Positions 1 through 8,000 of a DNA stretch of 21,463 nt are shown in pieces. Where the stretch lies: contig UQBS01000052.1 of assembly GCA_900539345.1 (NCBI GenBank), forward strand, positions 1-21,463. The letters are read 5' to 3'. The notes beneath the pieces are model-generated. The model did no database searches. It worked only from the letters and a program-made list of their open reading frames with translations, and had not been told where the DNA came from. This DNA comes from an uncultured Coriobacteriaceae bacterium (GTDB taxonomy: Bacteria > Actinomycetota > Coriobacteriia > Coriobacteriales > UMGS124). Made by a program: the position numbers and the translations under genes. Every line of letters begins with the position of its first letter. Positions within the stretch are counted from its first letter, which is position 1.

Positions 1-42
1 CGCGGGCAGGGGGCGGGGAGGCGCGACATGAGCACCTGGGAG

Positions 43-67
43 AGGGGGACCCGAGGGGGTCCCCTTT
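43..67 (+). terminator. Rho-independent terminator of an upstream gene
   Basis: GGGGACCC (45-52) pairs perfectly with GGGTCCCC (57-64) around a GAGG loop. Additional G-T and A-T pairs extend the base, and TTTCTCGTTT follows. It probably ends a gene whose stop codon (possibly TGA at 29-31) lies just inside the left edge. Confidence 0.6.
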
Positions 68-202
68 CTCGTTTGCGGGGCTTTTATCCACATACCGGTC
101 GGGGTTGCCGTTTTTTCTCTCAGGGTGCGGTTTCGACCCCGCAAGGCCGCTGGAACGGCTGCAGGCATTCGCCTTCCAGGCGGATTGAGGGCTCTCCTTG
201 CC

Positions 203-240
203 AGCGCCCATTCCCGTTTAAGGGACGCTCTTCTTTTTTT
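203..240 (+). terminator. Possible terminator with long T-tract
   Basis: AGCG (203-206) and TCCC (212-215) pair with GGGA (222-225) and CGCT (226-229), with a five-base bulge on the 5' side. The stem is followed by CTTCTTTTTTT at 230-240. The stem is weak but the T-tract is the best in the first 2 kb. No plus-strand gene ends nearby except the one terminated at 43-67, so it could be a backup terminator or the end of a small RNA. Confidence 0.35.
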
Positions 241-423
241 GAGTGCCATCGGCACACTTTACCCCAAGCTATCGCCCGAACGGTAGACGCTCTTTCTCAT
301 TTGGGCATGCGGGCTGCGGTTCGTCGACACGTTGCTTTAAAGATCGATGGCAATCTGTCTCAAGGTGTACAATTCCGTTGTTAGGGGTGGCCATCTTGAT
401 ATGCGTGAAGAAGGGCGTATCTT

Positions 424-2775
424 ATGGAAAAGAAGCGGGCAGCCATCCAGAAGCTTGCGGTTTTGTTTTCCGTGGTCTTCGCTGTACTCACTGCTTTTGG
501 TGCGGCTTCCTCTACCCTTGCTCCTAACATACCGTTTCTTGCACGGGCTGCCGCCGCCGAACAACGGTCGGCGGCATCTGCTACCGTCAGAGCTGAGACG
601 GGCTATTACACTGATGCTGATGGTGACTGGATTCATAATCCAGGGTTGTTGGAACGTGGCCTACGTTATTTCTACCAGATGACTGGCGTGGAGCCCCATG
701 TCTACATTCTGCCCAATGGCACCACGACTTCCAGCTCCGAGCTTCAGTCATATGCTGAGCATCTCTATAGCGAGCTATTCACCGACAACTGGCACTTCAT
801 ACTTCTCTTCTGCGACGACGGTGAGGGCGGCTACAACTGCGGTTATGCCGTGGGCTCGCAGGCAAAGACCATTATGGACAGCGAGGCAATCTCTATCCTG
901 GCCGACTACCTTGACTGCTACTACAGTGATTTTTCGCTTTCCGAGGAGGAGATTTTCTCGAATGCATTTATCAAAACTGCCGAGCATATCGAAAGGGTCT
1001 TCCTAGCGTCGCAGATGGTCGGCTCTGATGCTGTTCCTGATGACTGTGTTGAGTATGGAGAGTATACCTACGGCATCTTGGACGATGGTACTGTAAAAAT
1101 AGTGCGGTGGTGTGGCGATGACACCGCACTGGAGGTACCGAGCTCGATTGATGGTCTGCCCGTCTCATCGATTGGAGCTTTATCTTTTGCCGGTCCAGTC
1201 GAGTCAATCTCTATACCCGCTTCGATTGACGTTCTTGAAGGCAACCCGTTTGCTCTTTGCGGCTTGCTCGAGAGGATTGAGGTCCAAGAGAACGAAGGGT
1301 CTCTGGTAGCCATTGACGGGGTCCTTTTCGATAGTGGGTCCCGTTCGCTTCTTTGCTACCCGCGTGCCAAGTCTGGCCAGGAGTATAAGGTCCCGGAAGA
1401 TACAGTATCAGTTGACGAATATGCGTTTTACGGCTGCAAAAACCTCTCTAATGTCGGTTTGAATGATAACGTTGAAAAAGTTGCATCAAGCGCATTCGAC
1501 GGATGTAGGGCTTTGAGTTCCATACAGGTATCCCCTGACAACGACACTCTGGCTTCCATCGATGGGGTACTGTTTAGGAAGTCCGACAGGTCGCTTCTTC
1601 GCTATCCCGAGGGGTTGTCTGAACCGCTTTATTGTGTCCCCGACGGAATTCTTGCTATCGGTCCCGGGGCGTTCAAAGGGTGCAAGTCTCTTTCGAAGGT
1701 CACGGTACCAGAGGGTGTTGTGTCTGTCGGCGAGCTTGCCTTTAATGCTTGCGACACTCTTACGAGCGTCTCGCTTCCAGACACAGTTAAGGACATTGGT
1801 TCATCTCCGTTTTCAGAGTGTCCTCGTCTTGAAGAGATTTTAGTGTCGGGGAAGGGGCAACTCGCGACTGTTGGTGGCGCTCTCGCTGACGTTGGGACGT
1901 CTCGGCTCATTTGTCTCCCGGCCGGACGCGGCGACATTGTGTTTGAAGTTCCGGACGGAATCGCGTCCATTGGTGACGGCGCATTCAGCTGCTGCTCGTC
2001 GCTTCAGTGGGTGTCTTTGCCAGATAGCCTCGAGTTCATCGGTTCTTGTGCATTCGAGTTTTGCAATGCTCTGGAGTCAGTTTCCGTTCCGAAGGCTGTG
2101 GCTGCAATCGGCGACAAGGCATTCTTTCAGTGTTCTGCTTTGGAGTTCGTTACCGTTGGGGGCGCCTCGACGACGGTTGGGGAGCAGGCTTTTTATGGCT
2201 GTGCGTCGCTTGGGAATGTTGTCGTGCAGCGAGAGAGTCCTGCGAAGGAATACTGCAAGGAGAACGGTCTGACCTATTCCTATCCAGACTCGAATGACTG
2301 GCTCGGTGTGCCTCAAAACGACAGGGCCAGTAATAAGAGCTCCTCGCTAGACAATGATCACCTGTTCGAGGGACTTTCCGCGTTGTATGGGCTCCTTGAC
2401 GGGTTTCATGAACAAATCAGCGCCATCGCCGACGAATTCTCGGACACTTTGGGCGTGGGTGACCTTACTGACCTGCGCAATCGTGCCGTGGACCTACAGC
2501 GGCAGATTGCAAGCGCTGCCGACGCGCTCGATGGCTTGTCGATGGCGATCGGCTCGCCTTATATCGACACGAAGCTTGCGATTGCTGAACTGTACAACGA
2601 CCTGATGAAGAGGATTTCTATCCTGGTAGATGCTTGCAATGCTGATATTGCGGGCGAAGACGTTTCCGATATTCTTACCCGCGCTAATGGCCCGGCTGAT
2701 GAGCACGGTCACGTCAATGCCTACCTGATTCACTACGAGCAAAACTATGAAAAGGCGAGGCCCGATAAGATATAG
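424..2775 (+). CDS. Secreted BspA-type leucine-rich-repeat surface protein
   Basis: 783 residues. Residues 1 to about 45 are a signal peptide: KKR, then a long hydrophobic stretch and an Ala-rich cleavage region. Residues about 58-195 resemble a TPM-like domain (alternating strands and helices around a YAEHLYSELF helix and a following GYAVGSQ segment); this match is by eye and tentative. Residues about 205-640 are LRR_5/BspA repeats of roughly 23 residues with the signature G-A-F-x-G-C-x-x-L-x-x-V-x-(V/L)-P. The run is interrupted by a recurring IDGVLF-type hairpin module at about 294, 376 and (degenerate) 482. Residues about 655-783 are a helical tail without LPXTG or other visible anchor. 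BspA-like LRR proteins usually act in adhesion or host contact. Start ATG 424 follows AGAAGGG at a usable distance. Codon use is AT-richer than the neighbours (1441-1500 is 40% GC by hand count), suggesting acquisition or different selection. The function is inferred from the family only. Confidence 0.85.
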   Translation: MEKKRAAIQKLAVLFSVVFAVLTAFGAASSTLAPNIPFLARAAAAEQRSAASATVRAETGYYTDADGDWIHNPGLLERGLRYFYQMTGVEPHVYILPNGTTTSSSELQSYAEHLYSELFTDNWHFILLFCDDGEGGYNCGYAVGSQAKTIMDSEAISILADYLDCYYSDFSLSEEEIFSNAFIKTAEHIERVFLASQMVGSDAVPDDCVEYGEYTYGILDDGTVKIVRWCGDDTALEVPSSIDGLPVSSIGALSFAGPVESISIPASIDVLEGNPFALCGLLERIEVQENEGSLVAIDGVLFDSGSRSLLCYPRAKSGQEYKVPEDTVSVDEYAFYGCKNLSNVGLNDNVEKVASSAFDGCRALSSIQVSPDNDTLASIDGVLFRKSDRSLLRYPEGLSEPLYCVPDGILAIGPGAFKGCKSLSKVTVPEGVVSVGELAFNACDTLTSVSLPDTVKDIGSSPFSECPRLEEILVSGKGQLATVGGALADVGTSRLICLPAGRGDIVFEVPDGIASIGDGAFSCCSSLQWVSLPDSLEFIGSCAFEFCNALESVSVPKAVAAIGDKAFFQCSALEFVTVGGASTTVGEQAFYGCASLGNVVVQRESPAKEYCKENGLTYSYPDSNDWLGVPQNDRASNKSSSLDNDHLFEGLSALYGLLDGFHEQISAIADEFSDTLGVGDLTDLRNRAVDLQRQIASAADALDGLSMAIGSPYIDTKLAIAELYNDLMKRISILVDACNADIAGEDVSDILTRANGPADEHGHVNAYLIHYEQNYEKARPDKI

Positions 2776-2815
2776 GACGATTTGCTAGATCATGTGTGCG
2801 GCAATCGTCCTTTCT
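2774..2815. terminator. Bidirectional terminator between convergent genes
   Basis: AGGACGATT (2774-2782) pairs perfectly with AATCGTCCT (2803-2811), loop of 20 bases, followed by TTC. It overlaps the LRR stop codon and lies about 60 bp beyond the stop of the minus-strand LuxR gene, so it can serve both convergent transcripts. Confidence 0.55.
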
Positions 2816-2871
2816 GGAGCACCGTGTCTTGTACGTGTCCGTCCGATGTTTGTCCTTTGCCAGTAGCCGCG

Positions 2872-4662
2872 CTATTCTCCTCCGAGGCCGTCCTCCACGA
2901 TGTCGAGGAGCTCTTGCTGGGAGTGGATGCCGAGCTTGGAGTAGATGGCCCTGCGGTGGGCGTTGGCGGTGTTGCGGGAGATGTAGAGCTCGGCGCAGAT
3001 AAAGCCGACGTCGCGGCCGCGGGCGAGCAGGGTGAAGACCTCGGTCTCGCGCGGCGTGAGGCTGTGCTCGGCTGCGATTTGGGCGCAACGGGTTTCGATT
3101 GACTCCGAACTCAGGCCAAAGAGCAAGGGCGAGAGCGAAAGCAGTTCACGCTCGGGGAAGACGATGAGATAGGCGCATGCCAGCACTGCGACGCAAACGA
3201 GTACGGCGTTTGGTACAAGGCCGGGCTCTGTCACCTCTCCTGCTCCCATGACACCCAAGAGGTCGACGGCACCAAAGCCGCAGAAGAGTCCCAGGTATTT
3301 ACTCGCAAATACGCACCCTAGCACAGCCGTCGGCGCAGCGCGGCGCATGTGGGCGTAACCCAGTGCGAGCAGCCACATAGTGGGTCCGGCCAGTGAATAT
3401 CCCAGGTAGACGAGCGTGTACATCGTAAACTGCTGCGCCGTGGAGTCACCCGGGGCCGCCGCCCCCGTCGCCGCGACACCGCATAGGCAAGAGAGCATCA
3501 TGAGGCGGTAAAAGAGCTCGAGGCGGTATCCATGCTGACGCTCCATAATGGCGATGCAGCCTGCAATCACGCCTACGGTGATGACTGTGACACAGGCGAA
3601 AATGGCCGGGAAAAGCCCGATGCTTAGTCGCCCCGGCAGCATCTTGATAAAGAAGCACCAGATAAACTCGATAACCAGCGAGAACGCAAACATGGTGAAC
3701 GAGAGCGCCGCGAGTTTTCGAGTGAAGGTCTCGCCCTTTTGAGTTGCGTTCGCACGGGTACGGCATGCGACGGTAGCGGCGCTCGAAGATGCGGCGGTGC
3801 TAGGGCATCCAGCCACGTTGCTTGCCTCGGGCTCCTTTGTCCCCAGGGGTTCCCCGCTTGTCGCACGGGTCAGGCAAAAGCAGCAGGCCACCGCGAGCAG
3901 TGCGATGCAGATGGCCTGCGCGATGCAGGGAAGCATGGGGGCAAACAGGAACGGCAGCCATTGCAAGCATGCTGCGCCCGACACGATGAGCAGGGCCTCT
4001 CGTAGGTCGAGGCAGGCCAGAAGGTTGCCCCACGACAGCGTTCCCCATGCGATGAACCAGCCTACACCCGCGCCTGCCAGGCAGGAGAGGGTAATGGGCG
4101 CCGTGGGCCACAGACCTGCAAGCAAGGCGGCGCAGGCCGAGCAAACAGCACCGGCAATACCCGAGAGCACACGCACCGTGCGGTGGTCCTGAAGGGCACC
4201 CAGCTTCGTGCAAGGCCTTTTTAACGCATTGATTGCCGTGATGCCCACGAACAGCATCGCCGCCACGAGCGTTGCCGTGCGAAAGAGCGGGTCGTGCACG
4301 AGGCCGCCCGCATATTCAACTTGGTCGCGCAATACACCTTCGAAACAGAAGAGCAGTTCCACCCATGCAAACATGCAGGCTAGGCCCAGCAAGGCCGACG
4401 CTTGTCCCCGTATGGCTGTAAGGGGAAGAAACGTGCTTTCGCGCGACAACCTGGGCTGGCGGCCACCCTTGTTTCGAGCGCGGGCCATTGTCGAGGCATC
4501 GGTATCCACGGTTTCGCCCTTTGATGGGTCTTCCAGATGCATGCTCGATACCCGTCCAGTGTTGTCCGCTTGCATGCTTTGGCCGCCGACCCTGCCCTTC
4601 TCGCCCGAGTGGCCGGCTTTTGCCTCGGTAGGTTCTGGCGTGTTCTTGGCGATGTGCAGCAT
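2872..4662 (-). CDS. Membrane LuxR-family transcriptional regulator (12 TM + HTH)
   Basis: About 596 residues from ATG 4662; the frame stays open to TTG 4815/ATG 4812, so the start is uncertain. I chose 4662 because GGAAGG precedes it, although only 3-4 bases away, and because the codons upstream show weaker GC bias. After a hydrophilic N-terminus there are about 12 hydrophobic segments, the first beginning ALLGLACMFAWVELLF. The C-terminus is a classic LuxR/GerE helix-turn-helix (LTPRETEVFTLLARGR, then ISRNTANAHRRAIYSKLGIHSQQELLD). Family knowledge: such MFS-like-membrane/LuxR fusions are numerous in Eggerthella relatives and sit beside reductases whose substrate they appear to sense. Here it is divergent from the flavoprotein at 5026, with about 360 bp between starts, so it probably controls that gene. 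The HTH closely resembles that of the second LuxR in the window (11486-13135). Confidence 0.85.
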   Translation of the reverse strand: MLHIAKNTPEPTEAKAGHSGEKGRVGGQSMQADNTGRVSSMHLEDPSKGETVDTDASTMARARNKGGRQPRLSRESTFLPLTAIRGQASALLGLACMFAWVELLFCFEGVLRDQVEYAGGLVHDPLFRTATLVAAMLFVGITAINALKRPCTKLGALQDHRTVRVLSGIAGAVCSACAALLAGLWPTAPITLSCLAGAGVGWFIAWGTLSWGNLLACLDLREALLIVSGAACLQWLPFLFAPMLPCIAQAICIALLAVACCFCLTRATSGEPLGTKEPEASNVAGCPSTAASSSAATVACRTRANATQKGETFTRKLAALSFTMFAFSLVIEFIWCFFIKMLPGRLSIGLFPAIFACVTVITVGVIAGCIAIMERQHGYRLELFYRLMMLSCLCGVAATGAAAPGDSTAQQFTMYTLVYLGYSLAGPTMWLLALGYAHMRRAAPTAVLGCVFASKYLGLFCGFGAVDLLGVMGAGEVTEPGLVPNAVLVCVAVLACAYLIVFPERELLSLSPLLFGLSSESIETRCAQIAAEHSLTPRETEVFTLLARGRDVGFICAELYISRNTANAHRRAIYSKLGIHSQQELLDIVEDGLGGE

Positions 4663-4882
4663 TACCCTTCCCATCGTGGTATGGCGCGTTCTTGTTCGCA
4701 TTGGATTGCGGTGCTTTCGCTTGCACGCCTTGCTGCCCACCCTGTTGCAATGCCAAAGTGTCGCCGCGCCCATTCGCTTATCCGCCTTCCATAGTAGGGC
4801 TCTGAACCTCATCAATCGATACCAAATAACTGCTACTCCGACTTATATCTCTTGAAATGCCTGGTAGATGCCATCTAACCAT

Positions 4883-4921
4883 CAGGTGGTTATATGTCGT
4901 GTGACTCAAGTTCACCACCTG
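4883..4921. promoter_or_regulatory. Inverted repeat between LuxR and flavoprotein genes (candidate operator)
   Basis: CAGGTGGT at 4883-4890 is perfectly complementary to ACCACCTG at 4914-4921, with 23 bases between the arms (31 bp between equivalent positions, about three helical turns). It lies about 105 bp upstream of the flavoprotein start, in the intergenic region shared with the divergent LuxR regulator. That placement suits a LuxR-type activator site, but no binding consensus is known to me for this subfamily. Confidence 0.35.
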
Positions 4922-5025
4922 GGCGCAATGGCGTGTTCCACAAAGCAAGTCTACTGTTCATCTCGTCAAGCGGGGAGCGTGTGCCCGCCACATCAGACAT
5001 CCCAGACACGAGAAAGGGATTTGAC

Positions 5026-7083
5026 ATGAACAAGGAACAGGTTGTCAGCGAGCTTTCCAAGGTGCGCGGCGCTATCCCGCTGCCTTCGGCCATGACGCGC
5101 CGCGGCTTTGTCGCCGGCGCCGGCGCCGCCGTTGCGGCTGCCGCCATGGCTGGCACGGCACTCGCCGACCAGGCCCCTGCAGGCGCCCCCGAGGCGGGCG
5201 CAGCCGAGGTTGCCCCTACGTCTGCCGGCATGCAGTTCACCGGCAACGAGGGCAAGACGATGGGCGAGGTGCTCGGCGCCGGCTGGCTTGGCGAGGAGCC
5301 CGAAATCACCGACATCGCCCAGACGCTCACGACCCATATCGTCGTGTGTGGTGCCGGCCATGCTGGCACGGCCGTTGCTCGCCATGCTGCCGAGCTCGGT
5401 AGCGACGTCATCGTCGTTGACCCGCAGTCCGAGGAGAACTTCATGGTCCTCGGCAATGATGTGGGTCACCTCAACTCCTCTTGGCAGATGGACGTGAATG
5501 GTGTGCCTCGCTATGACGAGACCGAGTTCATGAACGAGTACCAGATTTACGGTGCCGGCCGCGCCAATCCGAAGTTCGTGCGCGATTTCGCCTATCGTTC
5601 CGGCGAGGCCTTCGACTGGTTCATCGACGGCTTCACCGATGAGGAGAAGGCCGACATCGTCTGCCTCAACTGGCCCGTCGTGGACGGCTACAACTACAGG
5701 AAGGGCATCTTCACCTCCTACGTGGGCACCCCCAACTTCGGCGGCTCCGTGGGCCTGCAGGAGGCCGTGCTGCGCAGTCAGCAGAAGGCCAAGGATGCCG
5801 GCGCTCAGTTCCTGTATGAGACCAAGGCCGTGCGTCTCGTGCACAACGATGACAACACCGAGGTCACGGGCGTCATTTGCGAGGCTGCCGACGGCACCTA
5901 CATCGAGATCGACGCCGTCGCCGTTGTTCTTGCTTGCGGCGACATCGGCGCGAACACCCAGATGTACAACGCCATCTGCGCCGAGAACTACGCCCTGGGC
6001 GAGTACAAGGACTGCTCGGCGATGTCTGGCCGCGACGGCAGCGGCATCGCGATGGCCATGCGCATCGGTGCCAAGGTCGAGATTGGCACCGGCGGCGACA
6101 TGGGCAGCCATGCCGCCTTCCCGATGAGCCCGATGGAGGGCGCTGAGACCATCTGGCTCAACAAGTACGGCAAGCGTTTCTGCAACGAGACCTACGGCGG
6201 ACCGCTGCTCTCCGGTTGCGCCGTTGCCCGCCAGCCCGGCAACATCATCTACAGCGTGTGGGATTCCGATTGGAAGACCGTGCTGCTCAACCAGATCGCC
6301 GGTCACCTCGCGCTCAAGAACTGGGACGAGGCTTCCGTCGACAAGATCGGCGAGTACATGGAGGCCGCGCAGGGCACCGGCGCCGATGGTGACGACACGA
6401 GCGGAAAGTACCTCTACTGCGCTGACACCCTTGAGGAGCTGTTCTCCTACATGGGCATGGAGGAGGGCGTTGCCAAGAACGCAATCGCCGAGATTGAGGC
6501 TTGGAACGCCGCGCATGACGCGGGCGTTGACGAGGAGTTTGGCCGCGACCCCGAAATGCTGTGGCCCATCGCCACGCCCCCGTTCTACGGCTTCGTGGGC
6601 TCCAAGCGCGTGGGCGGCGGTTCGCTCGTTGCCACGTCTGGCCTGCTCTGCACCGGTGACCAGCAGGTCCAGGGCCAGGGCTTCGAGCCCATCAAGGGCC
6701 TCTATGCCTGCGGCAACACCTGCGGCGGCCGTTTCCCCATGGGTTACAACGGCATTATGAATGGCGTCTCCATCGGCATGTGCCTCACGCTGGGCTACAC
6801 GCTGGGCGAGTTCCTGGCCACGGGCGACCTTGACGAGGCTACCACGCTGGGTCTGAACAACGCCGAGCCCAAGCAGTCTGACAAGGGCATGGGTCCCGGC
6901 CCGATGCCCGGCGGTCCTGCCGGCGACAAGGGCGCTGCTCCCGCTGGCGAGGGTGCTGCTCCCGCTGGCGCTGCTCCCGCTGGCGAGGCTCCCGCTGGCG
7001 CTGCTCCCGCTGGCGAGGCCCCTGCTGGCGCTGCTCCCGCTGGCGAGGGCGCTGCTCCCGCTGAGGCTGCGCCTGAGAAGTAA
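5026..7083 (+). CDS. Tat-exported FAD-dependent fumarate reductase-like flavoprotein
   Basis: 685 residues from ATG 5026, chosen because AAAGGGA lies six bases upstream; the in-frame extension to 4894 lacks an RBS and would bury the signal peptide. The N-terminus has a twin-arginine motif (TRRGFVAG, residues about 24-31), an Ala-rich hydrophobic stretch and a likely cleavage after ALA. An FAD Rossmann motif (VVCGAGHAGTAVARHA) is near residue 108. The substrate-domain signature YGKRFCNE, whose Arg/Glu correspond to the fumarate-reductase active-site region, is near 383. The C-terminal FAD motif GLYACGNTCGGRF is near 558. Members of this family reduce fumarate-like or other unsaturated acceptors at the outer face of the membrane; the actual substrate cannot be read from sequence. 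No FMN-binding or haem domain is fused, so an electron donor must be separate. The last about 45 residues are a proline/alanine/glycine repeat. Probably controlled by the divergent LuxR regulator. Confidence 0.9.
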   Translation: MNKEQVVSELSKVRGAIPLPSAMTRRGFVAGAGAAVAAAAMAGTALADQAPAGAPEAGAAEVAPTSAGMQFTGNEGKTMGEVLGAGWLGEEPEITDIAQTLTTHIVVCGAGHAGTAVARHAAELGSDVIVVDPQSEENFMVLGNDVGHLNSSWQMDVNGVPRYDETEFMNEYQIYGAGRANPKFVRDFAYRSGEAFDWFIDGFTDEEKADIVCLNWPVVDGYNYRKGIFTSYVGTPNFGGSVGLQEAVLRSQQKAKDAGAQFLYETKAVRLVHNDDNTEVTGVICEAADGTYIEIDAVAVVLACGDIGANTQMYNAICAENYALGEYKDCSAMSGRDGSGIAMAMRIGAKVEIGTGGDMGSHAAFPMSPMEGAETIWLNKYGKRFCNETYGGPLLSGCAVARQPGNIIYSVWDSDWKTVLLNQIAGHLALKNWDEASVDKIGEYMEAAQGTGADGDDTSGKYLYCADTLEELFSYMGMEEGVAKNAIAEIEAWNAAHDAGVDEEFGRDPEMLWPIATPPFYGFVGSKRVGGGSLVATSGLLCTGDQQVQGQGFEPIKGLYACGNTCGGRFPMGYNGIMNGVSIGMCLTLGYTLGEFLATGDLDEATTLGLNNAEPKQSDKGMGPGPMPGGPAGDKGAAPAGEGAAPAGAAPAGEAPAGAAPAGEAPAGAAPAGEGAAPAEAAPEK
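6961..7050 (+). repeat. 30-bp tandem repeat, three copies, inside the flavoprotein gene
   Basis: Three consecutive 30-bp units (6961-6990, 6991-7020, 7021-7050) differ at only a few bases and encode a ten-residue AP/AG/GE repeat. They form the C-terminal tail of the exported flavoprotein, beyond the last FAD motif. Such near-identical in-frame repeats can change copy number by slippage without breaking the frame. Confidence 0.85.
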
Positions 7084-7153
7084 GGCCTGTTAGCTGCGCG
7101 TTGGGTGCGGCAAGGGCGCCTTGCTAATTGCTCGCTGCGCACACGTTCGCCTC

Positions 7154-7190
7154 AAGGCCCGGTCGTCCGATAGGGACGGCCGGGCCTTTT
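7154..7190 (+). terminator. Rho-independent terminator after the flavoprotein
   Basis: A 15-bp stem (7154-7168 with 7174-7188, one G-T wobble, loop GATAG) ends in TTTT at 7187-7190. It lies 70 bp after the flavoprotein stop and isolates that gene from the Nudix gene. Confidence 0.85.
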
Positions 7191-7244
7191 GCTGTCCCGT
7201 GCACGGACCCCGCGATTCTCCTTGGGGATTTTCCAAGCAAGGCC

Positions 7245-7271
7245 TTGCGACCTCGTGGTCCCGGCGATAAT
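7245..7271 (+). promoter_or_regulatory. Likely promoter of the Nudix gene
   Basis: A -10-like GATAAT at 7266-7271 is preceded by TTGCGA at 7245-7250 (15-bp spacer; CCTTGC at 7243 gives 17). Transcription would begin near 7278, leaving a leader of about 40 bases before the GTG start at 7319. This also argues against the upstream ATG at 7277 as the start. Confidence 0.4.
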
Positions 7272-7318
7272 GGCCTATGCGCGTATACGGCACGGTTTCG
7301 CTTCGAGGGGGACGGCAC

Positions 7319-7711
7319 GTGAAGTCGATCAAGGTTGCGGCGGCGGTCATTTGCGACGGTGACAGGATCCTGAGCTGCCAGCGTTCTTACGGCGAGTTCA
7401 AGGACGGCTGGGAGTTTCCTGGTGGCAAGCTTGAGCCCGGCGAGACTGCCGAGCAGGCAGTTGTACGCGAGCTGCACGAGGAGCTCGACGTCACCATCGG
7501 CAGCCTTGAGCATCTCTGCACCGTGGAGTACGACTACGACACCTTCCATCTCTCCATGGAGTGCTTTACCTGCAAGATTGTGGCGGGCACCATTGAAGAG
7601 CGCGTCCACGAGAACATGGCCTGGCTCGACGTCGCCCACCTGTGGGACGTCGACTGGCTCCCCGCCGACGTCGAGGTCGTCAGACAGCTCGAGGAGCGCC
7701 TCGCGGGCTAG
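7319..7711 (+). CDS. Nudix hydrolase (MutT/8-oxo-dGTPase-like)
   Basis: 130 residues from GTG 7319, preceded by GAGGGGG at good spacing; the in-frame ATG at 7277 has no RBS. The Nudix box is complete at residues about 35-58: GGKLEPGETAEQ, then VVRELHEELDV, matching Gx5Ex7REUxEExxU with Asp in place of the usual late Gly, as in many short MutT proteins. The EEL pair and upstream Glu would bind the metal. Length and the opening KVAAAVICDGDRILSCQR fit MutT-type proteins that hydrolyse oxidised or non-canonical nucleoside triphosphates to monophosphate and pyrophosphate. It is cytoplasmic, has no signal peptide and seems monocistronic. Substrate is not determinable from sequence. Confidence 0.9.
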   Translation: MKSIKVAAAVICDGDRILSCQRSYGEFKDGWEFPGGKLEPGETAEQAVVRELHEELDVTIGSLEHLCTVEYDYDTFHLSMECFTCKIVAGTIEERVHENMAWLDVAHLWDVDWLPADVEVVRQLEERLAG

Positions 7712-7787
7712 GGGAGAGCGAGAGCCTTTAAGGATTGTGCACAAGTTAAGAAGAGTTAACTAGACATGACTTTATAGTTCACTGTGG

Positions 7788-7816
7788 TTGACACTGCAGA
7801 GAAAAGTTAGTATATT
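7788..7816 (+). promoter_or_regulatory. Strong sigma70-type promoter with no gene behind it
   Basis: A perfect TTGACA (7788-7793) is followed at exactly 17 bp by TATATT (7811-7816), inside an AT-rich island of about 80 bp. It is the best promoter match in the window. No start codon with an RBS and no credible frame follow for hundreds of bases, so the product is probably a non-coding RNA starting near 7823. A TATAAT also exists on the opposite strand (7814-7819), without a good -35. Confidence 0.65.
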
Positions 7817-7822
7817 ATAACT

Positions 7823-8000
7823 AGTCGCAAGGAACGAGCGCCTTAAAGAGAAACACCCGGCAGCCTCGCAACCAGCGCTTCGAACGCCTCCCTCTCCTTG
7901 GGCCCGGGTTTCCCGCCCGGGCCCGTCCCAAGGGAAAGGCGACCCAACCAAGCCTCCCTCTCCTTTGAGGCCCCGGACTCCCAGCCGGGGCCTCGTCCCG
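7823..8000 (+). ncRNA. Candidate small RNA with duplicated CU-rich/hairpin unit
   Basis: Downstream of the promoter, the 14-mer GCCTCCCTCTCCTT occurs twice, identically, at 7886-7899 and 7952-7965 (66 bp apart). Each copy is followed by a GC-rich hairpin: GGGCCCGGG/CCCGGGCCC (7900-7908 with 7916-7924) and GAGGCCCCGG/CCGGGGCCTC (7967-7976 with 7985-7994). Both hairpins are followed by GTCCC. The CU-rich linkers are complementary to Shine-Dalgarno sequences, as in CU-rich regulatory RNAs of other Gram-positive bacteria (family knowledge, an analogy only). The 5' part may pair with the linker (CGCCTT 7839-7844 with AAGGCG 7936-7941). The 3' end is unclear because no T-tract follows hairpin 2. 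An alternative is a minus-strand 67-codon frame carrying a KEREA repeat, which I consider less likely. Confidence 0.45.

Larger units (their letters stand above)
1..423. other. Gene-free leader region before the LRR gene
   Basis: No convincing gene lies here. The reading frame ending in TGA at 29-31 could be the last codons of an upstream Gly/Arg-rich protein, but only ten codons are visible. Two terminator-like hairpins (43-67 and 203-240) and short GC-rich stems in 127-181 are the only structure. A possible -10 box TACAAT is at 368-373, about 50 bp before the LRR start, without a recognisable -35. Open frames in this stretch overlap in several phases and show no family resemblance. Confidence 0.5.

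Noticed and set aside
4663..4815. Longer N-terminus of the first LuxR regulator
   Set aside because: The frame is open to 4815 but no start there has an RBS, and third-position GC is lower than in the body of the gene. Not excluded.
4894..5025. 44-residue N-terminal extension of the first flavoprotein
   Set aside because: No RBS at 4894, whereas AAAGGGA precedes ATG 5026. The extension would place the Tat signal internally and covers the intergenic dyad.
4993..6516. 507-codon minus-strand frame antisense to the first flavoprotein
   Set aside because: Shadow frame caused by GC-rich third positions; no domain, and the plus strand has a clear flavoprotein.
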